The notes under the pieces: model-generated | Told to the model about the DNA's origin: nothing | Databases searched by the model: none | The model's input: only the letters and a program-made list of their open reading frames with translations | Shown here: piece after piece, positions 62,219 through 64,000 of the stretch | How positions within the stretch are numbered: position 1 is the stretch's first letter | Layout of the letters: every line of letters begins with the position of its first letter | Translations under genes and position numbers: made by a program | DNA from: Thalassospira sp. HJ | GTDB taxonomy: Bacteria > Pseudomonadota > Alphaproteobacteria > Rhodospirillales > Thalassospiraceae | Length of the DNA: 64,000 nucleotides | Reading direction: 5' to 3' | Assembly: GCF_000948415.1 (NCBI RefSeq) | Contig: NZ_JYII01000021.1 | Coordinates: 310,001 to 374,000, forward strand

Positions 62219-63178
62219 ATGCAGGAATTTGTTTCTTTCGGTTTGCATGTTGCCCTGATCCGGCAATTGGCGTGGTTGCCGCGGGGGTATGACCTTGTTC
62301 CGGCCGGGACGGTTGTGACCTCTGCAAAGTTGCGCAGCATCATGCTCGCCCTTGAAGAGATTAATGGTCCGGCCGTGCTTGTGCGCCTTGGGCGTTACCT
62401 TGCTGCCAAGGAACAGGAACCGATCCTGACCATGCTGCGCCATTCGGCAACCCCGTCGGTCATTGCGGATCGCTGGCGCCGGTTGGAGGGCTATTCTCAT
62501 GCCCGCGCGCGCAGCGACTTTTCTGTCACCGGAAAATCCATGACGATCCATCGCGGTGTTGTACGGGGCCAACCACCGGCGCGGGTGGAAAATCTTTTGT
62601 TGCTGGGGTTCTTGATCGGCTTGCTTGAAGCGGCCGGGGCCGAGGATATTGATGCGACCATCCTGCCAAGCCATGGCCCGGCAGTGCGCGTCATGCGCAA
62701 GGGGCGGATTAGTGACAAGCTGACCTTTGCTGGACGCGGATTACGTTTCCGCATCAACTGGGGCAGTTTCGAACAGGTTTCGTCTTCATATCCGTTTATG
62801 GCCAATATGCCGGGAACCGCGCCGTCGATCGGGGCGCAGCGGCCTATCGTGCAACAGCTTTGTACCGTGTTGGAACATGACGTTGGGCGCAGCTGGACAA
62901 TTGACGAGGTTGCGGCCGCACTTGATACATCCGGGCGCACCTTGCAGCGCCGCTTGCAACAGGCCAACAGCCGGTTTTCCGACTTGCTTCGTCTGGTGCG
63001 TGTGCGTGAAGCCTGTCGGTTACTGTATGGCACCAACCTGTCAGTCGGCGAGATCGGCTTTTGGTGCGGCTTTACCGACAATGCGCATTTTTCGCGTGAT
63101 TTCAGACGCTTGCTTGCCATGCCGCCCTCTGTCTATCGCGAGGCCAGCATTGGGCATGCCGGTCTGACCCGGGCCTGA
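62219..63178 (+). CDS. AraC family transcriptional regulator
   Basis: 319-residue regulator. The N-terminal half resembles the arabinose-binding/dimerisation-type domain found in OruR-like members (GYDLVPAGTVVTSAKLRSIM ... GTAPSIGAQRP). The C-terminal HTH pair is at roughly residues 225-315, with VLEHDVGRSWTIDEVAAALDTSGRTLQRRLQQANSRFSDLLRLVRVREACRLL and VGEIGFWCGFTDNAHFSRDFRRLLAMPPSVYR. Start at ATG 62219; TTG 62201 is possible. Target unknown; the next gene is on the same strand. Confidence 0.9.
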   Translation: MQEFVSFGLHVALIRQLAWLPRGYDLVPAGTVVTSAKLRSIMLALEEINGPAVLVRLGRYLAAKEQEPILTMLRHSATPSVIADRWRRLEGYSHARARSDFSVTGKSMTIHRGVVRGQPPARVENLLLLGFLIGLLEAAGAEDIDATILPSHGPAVRVMRKGRISDKLTFAGRGLRFRINWGSFEQVSSSYPFMANMPGTAPSIGAQRPIVQQLCTVLEHDVGRSWTIDEVAAALDTSGRTLQRRLQQANSRFSDLLRLVRVREACRLLYGTNLSVGEIGFWCGFTDNAHFSRDFRRLLAMPPSVYREASIGHAGLTRA

Positions 63179-63325
63179 GGCGCTCCCAGTCTTTCGAAAG
63201 CTCATTGCTTTCTGAAGGCACAGACTGATCGGCACATGATTGACCTGCTTGGTTTCCTTGGGTATCAGCAGCGCGATGCACGAAGTCAGCAATCATCGTG
63301 CCCCCTTCGCATCCAAGAGGCTGCC

Positions 63326-64000
63326 ATGACCGATTCCATCCAACCTGCAAACGAGTATTCCGGCTTTTTGCCGCCGCGTTTTCATAATCGCCCGGATGCC
63401 GATGATGTGATGGTCAAAACATGGACGGTGGGGGATGCCCTGACCGATCATTCCGTGCCGGAAGTCCCGGCGGCCCTGTCGCTGTTTTTTGATCTGGTCG
63501 CGCCTGCGGGGACCCGCGCCAATTCAAACGGTTTTGCCATGTTGTGGCTAGATCGTCATCCGCATGAAGAACCGGGTTGGCGCCTGTCGATCGGGCATGT
63601 CGGATCGGAAGATGATCTGGAAATGGCGGTGGCCAAGCCGCTTGCCCGATTGGTCGATGCCCTGCCGATGGCCAATTTCGAATGCGAAGACTGGCACATG
63701 ACCCGACCGCTTTGGCGCAAACGGGCAGAGCCGGTGAAGCTTGTTTTCTGGGGTGACTTTGCCAAACATGCGCGCGCTATTCTGGGCCATAGCGATGGCG
63801 CATCCTTCTATCAGCCGCTGGGGGCAGGTCTTCGGTCTGACAATGTCGCTGCCATGTTGCCGCTGCTTGAAGACATGCTGGGCGATCCGTTTCTGCGAAA
63901 CGGCATGGGGTTTGAAGATGCCCTGCGTCTTGGTATCGCCTTGGGGCGTGCGCACCTGATTGAAAGCTGGATCGAGGCCGGTGGGTCTGAAAAGGAGCCC
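63326..64000 (+). CDS. Uncharacterised protein (3' end cut by window edge)
   Basis: Open frame from ATG 63326 (AAGAGG upstream) to the window edge without a stop, at least 225 codons. The predicted protein is soluble and acidic with many Asp/Glu and Trp residues; it begins MTDSIQPANEYSGFLPP and contains PHEEPGWRLSIGHVGSEDDLEMAVAKPLA and a block LVFWGDFAKHARAIL. No transmembrane or signal segment is evident. I do not recognise the family. Codon use matches its neighbours, so it is likely a real gene. Confidence 0.72.
   Translation, partial: MTDSIQPANEYSGFLPPRFHNRPDADDVMVKTWTVGDALTDHSVPEVPAALSLFFDLVAPAGTRANSNGFAMLWLDRHPHEEPGWRLSIGHVGSEDDLEMAVAKPLARLVDALPMANFECEDWHMTRPLWRKRAEPVKLVFWGDFAKHARAILGHSDGASFYQPLGAGLRSDNVAAMLPLLEDMLGDPFLRNGMGFEDALRLGIALGRAHLIESWIEAGGSEKEP

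Noticed and set aside
1-64000. CRISPR arrays, insertion sequences, prophage genes and rRNA operons
   Set aside because: Searched by eye on both strands; no regularly spaced repeats, transposases, phage structural genes or rRNA sequence was found.

Overview
This 64 kb window is chromosomal DNA from an alphaproteobacterium. Supporting traits are the ffs-dnaX-ybaB order, a fused TrpE-TrpG with a rhizobial-type Trp leader, a SAM-II riboswitch before metZ, the ubiE-ubiB pair, DUF1636, DUF1289 and HugZ-type proteins, and a moderately GC-rich base composition. A Rhodospirillales marine or soil bacterium such as Thalassospira would fit, but that genus is an inference from general likeness, not a database match. 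No prophage, insertion sequence, CRISPR array or rRNA operon is visible. Most of the window is core metabolism plus regulation.

Layout. 0-5.4 kb (minus strand except nudC): recR (cut by the left edge), an AT-rich sugar-nucleotide epimerase, ybaB, dnaX, the 4.5S SRP RNA, then nudC on the plus strand. 5.5-10 kb: a periplasmic binding protein, DUF1636, a frameshifted LysR gene divergent from a glutathione S-transferase gene (perfect operator between them), and a second GST gene divergent from a TetR repressor (again with a perfect palindrome between them). 10-13 kb: dapE, dapD and a HAD pyrimidine nucleotidase. 13.4-23.5 kb: signalling genes (PAS-GGDEF-EAL protein; binding protein; response regulator with DUF3369 and EAL overlapping a histidine kinase gene), with pckA and a HugZ-family gene between.

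23.5-32.2 kb: DUF1289, CsbD, a SpoU methyltransferase, trpEG with its attenuator, a voltage-gated-type potassium channel, trpF, ubiE, ubiB and an acetyltransferase. 32.3-37.8 kb: chemoreceptor, TPR-glycosyltransferase with a histone-like tail, gpt, and a PQQ-type sugar dehydrogenase. 37.9-43.8 kb: tRNA-Gly(CCC) followed by a fecI-fecR-siderophore receptor-PepSY iron uptake cluster. 43.8-51.4 kb: a nuclease-like protein, two TrkH potassium transporters, a DUF3012 lipoprotein, asd and a Cache-GGDEF diguanylate cyclase.

51.5-64 kb: a tetR-yciI-tag operon with tandem operators, an orphan histidine kinase, a TVP38/flavoprotein pair, a SAM-II riboswitch with metZ, apaG, folE, cytochrome c', a fructosamine-kinase-like gene, a low-molecular-weight phosphatase, an AraC regulator, and an unrecognised gene cut by the right edge. 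Amino acid genes recur (dapD, dapE, asd, trpEG, trpF, metZ), and two of these transcripts carry RNA-based feedback: Trp attenuation and SAM binding. Many starts appear to be TTG or GTG with good Shine-Dalgarno sequences. I found no convincing wholly new system; the best leads are the regulatory palindromes, the RNA elements, the AT-rich epimerase insertion, and several domain oddities listed in the findings.
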